Source: Brachycybe producta (lineage: Eukaryota; Arthropoda; Diplopoda; Playtdesmida; Andrognathidae). Taken from it: a stretch of DNA of 64,000 nt. A program made the translations under genes and the position numbers. The notes beneath the pieces are model-generated. The model was not told the DNA's origin, did no database searches, and was given only the letters and a program-made list of their open reading frames with translations. The stretch is taken from the NCBI GenBank assembly GCA_036925085.1, contig JAUPFP010000022.1, forward strand, positions 1,002,501-1,066,500. The letters are read 5' to 3'. Shown here in pieces: positions 50,401-56,400 of this stretch. Within the stretch, counting starts at the first letter, position 1, and each line of letters starts with the position of its first letter.

Positions 50401-53400
50401 ACCTTAATAAAAACATAATTTTTTTTTGTTGAAACCTCAGAACCTCAAGAGGATTCAAGTTGAAACTAGGAAAATGCTAAATAGTAAACACTAATAAAAC
50501 ACCGATAAAAATAAAGAAAATATAGCAGGATAATCAAACACTGAGTTGGTGGTACCCTGCACAGAGGGTTTAAGTTAAATTTCATGTGCTAAAAAAAAGT
50601 TCCCATTTTTACAAACTTTTATTTAAGTTGACCATTTTTGTGTGGTAGACTTGTATTTCTCCTATAGGATGTCGAGACATTCAAATCCTCGAATCTCGCA
50701 AATCTTGAAAATTATTCGATATTCGAAAACTCGAATCTTCGGCGCTTTTTTCGTCTTTTACAAATCTTTCGAATCCTAACCTTAAAAAAAACCGGTTAAA
50801 AACTTTGGTAAAATTAGTTTTTAACTTCATTGACGTTCAATAGAATCGTTCACTAACAAAACCAACAAAAACCGGCGATTGTTGCAATTTTGGAAGTCGG
50901 ACCCGGATCACCAATGGATCACCTTGTGGCGACCCCCTGAATGAAGCCAGACTTGTTTTTTTTATTATTAATAATTTAATATTTAATATTATTTATTTGT
51001 ATATTTTCTTAATGAATTATATAGGATTCTTATAGGAAGGATTCGAGAGATTCGGGAGATTCGAGAACCTTTTAGGATTCGGATTCAAGAAACTTTAGGA
51101 TTCATTTAACCTCTAATTTCTAATATATTTAAACGAACTTCCCCATAATGAACTAGACTAGAAAGAGCTGAAATTTTGTAGCCTCTTACTAGTGCGACGA
51201 CCTGTTTGTTAATCTATTAAATTTTGACTGAGGATCCTCGAATGACCCGGTCCAAGGATCCACCGTTATAGGAGGAGAGGGTACACCCCTTAAATTAAAC
51301 GTACTTTTCAACAAAATAAAACAAATTACGCTCCTCTTAAGTCCCAAAAACAAGAAACAAAAACATGTCTTAGTAGAAATAAAAGAGCTTGGGCCGAAAA
51401 ACATACTTGTTTTAAAATTTGGCTTTATAGTCTTTTTGACTAAAGGGGGTTAAAAAAATATCGTAAAAATGTACCGAATTACTCGATATTTTTTTCTTCT
51501 TCAAATATTCATTCATTTTATATCGAGGGAGAAAAATATCGCTAATTCAATGAAACTTCTAGAATATTTTTTTTTAAAAACAACTTTTTCAATTTCATTC
51601 TGAAACTGCATCTTGAACCTCAAAAACGTAGGGTTTTTTAATATTTACTTGTTTGAATTTTGGCCATCAAAGTTAAATTTTAAGTCTACGACATAATTTT
51701 CGTTCAAACAAGTAACCTCAACATCGAACCTCACGATGTTTTTGGTCAAGATGGTCATAATAAGGGTGACCAATTGACCTCAACATAAACACGAAAAATA
51801 CGTAAATATTAATTCAAGAAAAGCGAAATTTCTATGAAGAAAAAATTTCTACATTTTTTTTATCGCAAAATCAAAATCAAAAATAACACATTAATAATCC
51901 CCCAAAAAACGACAGTTAAATATAAAGTTATTAATATAAAATTAATAAAACAAATAATTAAATATGCTAAAATATTCAATTTTAAGAAAAAGAAAAATTA
52001 TACAATGGATTTTTTTTAGAACTTAAAATTTCACGATTGTTGCAACCTTATTATACAACAATTACGGCTATTAATTGTTCCATTTTAACAAATAAGTTTG
52101 TTTCTAATTATAATTTGCATATCAAATATAAAATTCTTTAAAATATTTCCAAAAACATACAATGTTTTTTTTTGTTGTTTATTTTTCATTTGCCATAAAA
52201 TTTCTAAATTTCTAATCTCATAAAAATTTATAATTCAGTCCAAAAAAAAATTTGAAACTTTTATTGTTTTTAATTGAATAAAATTAAAAATTCTATAAAA
52301 CCTGTAGTTGTATTATTTTTTTTAATTGCAAAAAAATTGCGCAAATTCGCGCAATTTATCGCAAATTTTTATTAAGAGAAAAGTTTCGAATCCACAAACT
52401 GAGAAAACACTGAAAATGGTAAAACCGTCTTTCCTTCGAAACAAAAAACAAAACAGATAAAAAAAATATTCAGATAATAAATGTTTTTTACCTGATTGAG
52501 CTGGTTTACTGGTTAAATAATCGTCTTTACAGATGAATTTGTTCTCATCGAGGACGTAAAGTTCCTCGCCGGTCGACAGCTGTTTACGACACACCATACA
52601 GGTGAAACATTTCAAGTGGAACACTTTATTCCTCGCCCTTCGTACCAAGTCACTCGGTGAAATCCCTTGCGAACAACCGGCACATTTAGTTCCGAACCGC
52701 CTTTCAAATAAAACAACAACATTTTCAATTAAGTCACAATTTATTAATCAAGAAAAGCCTTTTGTGCATTTTTTAAAACAATTTCAGCGAAAAAAAATCT
52801 CATATTATTGTTTTAGAAACTAGAAGAGTAACTGAATCTTGTATGTAAGATAATCTCTAAAAAAAAAAATAAGATTTTTTAAGCCAAATTTCAAAATGTA
52901 GATTTACTTTTAAAAGTTGAAACATGTTTAATACACGCATTATATGATCAAACTTCAAATGAAAAACGAAAATGGAAGCTTAAAAATTGCTATAAAAAGA
53001 CATAAAAATCCGCCTTGGATGCGTCATTTACACTTCTAGTTTCTAAAACACCAAACAAAAATTTATTGATGTTATTAGAAACTAGAAGTGTAAATGAAGC
53101 GCATTCAAGGCGGATTTTCACATCAATATCTGTTTTTTTTTAAATAAGCTTTTTATTGTAATTTTTAAGTTTCCATTTTCGTTTTTCACTTAAAGTTGGA
53201 CCATAAGTCAAAAAAAAAATTTAATGAAGTTTTAAAAATTCTGCTTAATTGAGGCCCAATTTCAAGAAGGACACGTTGGCACTTGAAATTTAAACTTTTA
53301 TTTCTAGTTTCTAACACAAAATCACTACCTTCTTCTTTTTTTCCAAAATACTTAAGAAAACAAGAAAGGGCCCCTAAATTCAAGCAAAAAATTTAACATT

Positions 53401-56400
53401 TGATTAAACCTTTAGAGTTCCAACAAAGAAACATCCTCCGGGTCAGACTAAAACACGGAAACGGATGGAAAGTAACGGAAACGCGCGGAAAAATTAAATA
53501 TTAAGCTACTACAGGCGATACAAGGCACGGAAAAAAACACTGAAAACATATACAAACACGCGGAAAAGTGCGGAAAACACTTACAAACACACGTAAATGC
53601 GCGGAAAACACAAACACACGGGAAAATGTTTGTGTTTGTAAATGTTTTCGGCGCATTTCCGTTTGTTTGTGTTTTCCGCGCTTTTCCGTGTGTTTGTAAG
53701 TGTTTCCTGCGTTTTTCCGTGTGTTTGTGTTTCCTGCGTTTTTCCGTGTGTTTGTAAGTGTTTTCCGCGCTTTTCCGTGTATTTGTAAGTGTTTTCCACG
53801 CTTTTCCGTGTGTTTGTGTAAATGTTTTCCGCGCTTTTCCGTGTGTTTTGTATGTGTTTGCCGTACTATTTCGTCCCTTGTATTGCCTATATAGTAGCCT
53901 AATATTTATTTTTCCACGCGTTTCCGTCAGTTCCCATCCTCCTGTTGATGGTTCTGTTATTGGAACCCTGTTTACATTTGATACGTGCCAAGTTTTCTTC
54001 TTGAATTTTGACCTTTCATTTCTAGTTTTTTAACACACAAGCAATTTCTTCATCCTTTTTTTTTTTTCCAAAAAAAACAAAAAAAAATGCTGAGCGAGCA
54101 AACAAGTCAGTCAAAATAAAAAAAAGAGAGACCAAGACCACAACTAAGCCCTTCTTATATAATATTAAAATATAACCCTATAAATATATAATTTTCTTTC
54201 AACAATATATTTTGTGCTTCTTTATAAGAAATATTAAATATTTAAAAAAAAAAATCAGGCTAAAAGTGAAAAATATTGAGGAGGAGGAGGAGAGAAGGAG
54301 GGATTCAGAATAAAAAAAAGAGCTTTTTCCAAAATATTATAAAATTAAAGGTTTGCAATCAAACTCCCTCCTCCTCCTCCTCTTCAACCAGATGCTCACT
54401 TTCATATCATCATATGTATATAATCATCATATGACTGACCTTCTAGTATATAATAGAAAGAAGCAACAAAAAAATTATAATAGAAAATAAGCTACAAAAA
54501 ATCAACTCTTATCGAAGAATTTCGTAGAAAATAGAAGGAAACAATGTCCCAAGAGATTTTCTAACTAAAGAAGACGAAGACGAAGAGGTCATCGAATGGT
54601 TAACTGAATAGAAATAACTATAGAGGGAGGTGGGGGGGGGGGGGGACGAATCCTAACTTTTCACGAATCCGAATCCTAAAAGGTTCTCGAATCCTTCATA
54701 TAAGAATCTTGTGTTATTCATTAAGAAGATACAAATAAATGAAATAATATTAAATATTAAATTATTAATAATAAAAAAAACACACAGTGCGGCGGCACTC
54801 AGGGTGATTCACCATAAGGTGATCCATTGGTGATCCGGATAACCACCACCGAAATTGCAACAATCGCCGGGTTTTGTTTTTTTTTTGTTAGTGAACGCTT
54901 CTTCTATATTGGACGTCAATCGAGTTAAAACTAATTTTACCAAAGTTTTTAACCGGTTTTCTTTAGGTTAGGATTCGAGTTTTCGAATCTCGAATATTTT
55001 TTCAAGATTCGCGGGATTCGACGATTCGAATGGCCCATCCCTAAAAATAAACATAAAAAGCCAAACATGAGATCGCCACAAGGTGATCCGGGTCCGACGA
55101 CCGAAATTGCAACAATCGCCGGTTTTTTTCTTAGTGAACGCTTCTATTAGACGTCAATGGAGATAAAACTAATTTTACAAAAGTTTTTAACCGGTTTTCT
55201 TTAGGTTAGGATTCGAATGATTCGAAAAAGACGAAAAAAGGCGGCAAAGATTCGAGTTTTCGAATCTCAAATATTTTTCAAGATTCGCGGGATTCGAATG
55301 GCCCATCCCCAAGAAATAAACATAAAAAGATAAACATGAGGAGTTCGGAAACTTTATTTTGTCTTTTCTTCAGTAATTTCTTTTTAACAAAATTAAGCTT
55401 TTTTTTAGAATATTTAATATGAAGTTCTAAAATAGCTTATTTTTTTAAAAAAAAAAAGTTTTGCAAAGAAAAGACAAAATAAATAACAACTGAAAATTGC
55501 AATTCTAATTTTTTTTATGTATTTAAGGCCTTGTTTCCACTGGAGCGAAAATCTGAACTTTTTGAAAATTTTCAACTATAGTGAAAAAAATTCGCGATAA
55601 AGTTAGTTGTTCTGAGGTTTTTGTCTTGACTAGTCTAGTCTATAGTTAAAATAATAATTAACAAGAGAAATTTTTTGTCAATAAAAACAACTTCCATGAA
55701 ATATTAACAGAAATCCATTAAATTCAGCTTTTAAACGTGGTTTGCTTATTCATTTTTTTGTCCTAAAAGCTGAAATGTAATACGAAGGGCCTGAGAAGCC
55801 AAGAGAGACAAGTAACATTTTATATTAAAAAAAAAATTGAGCGATTAAGTACAGTCACCACATTTTGTCAATGAAATATTATACAGAATTTGATGAACAA
55901 AAAAAAGAGCAATAAATGAGAAAAAGCTGATCATTTACCGCTTTTATAATAAAATCTTTCAAACACGTACTACTACAACATCGATGTCTATGTGGAGGAG
56001 GTCTGTTAATTTTAGTCTGTTAATTTTAGTCAGAAACATGACTTTCGTCACTTATTGCTGTTGGCTTCTAAAGCCCCTTTCAAATTAAAATTTCATTTGG
56101 TAAAAATAAATACAGTTTGTATTTAAAACCCCTTTATTTTTCTCGATGTTTTGCCGTTTGACTCCGCTTTGAGCTCGTTTTTTTTTTAAACTTGGAAACG
56201 TTTCTCTCGAATTCTAATTAATTATTTTGTTTCAGGAGCCCAAAATTAAGAGAAAACCAGAAAGTATTTTAGAAACTAGAAGGGTAATAATAATAGCTCC
56301 GTATAACTTAAATTTATTATCATATTGATTAATCTTTCAAAATTAACTTTCTATTTAAGTTTGAAAAAGAAAAAAAAAAAAACCTAATTTAAGTAGACGA

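Noticed and set aside
53700..54033. Phe/Val/Cys-rich plus-strand frames resembling repeated membrane segments
   Set aside because: They translate the TTTTCCGTGTGTTTGTAAG minisatellite of the Z element.
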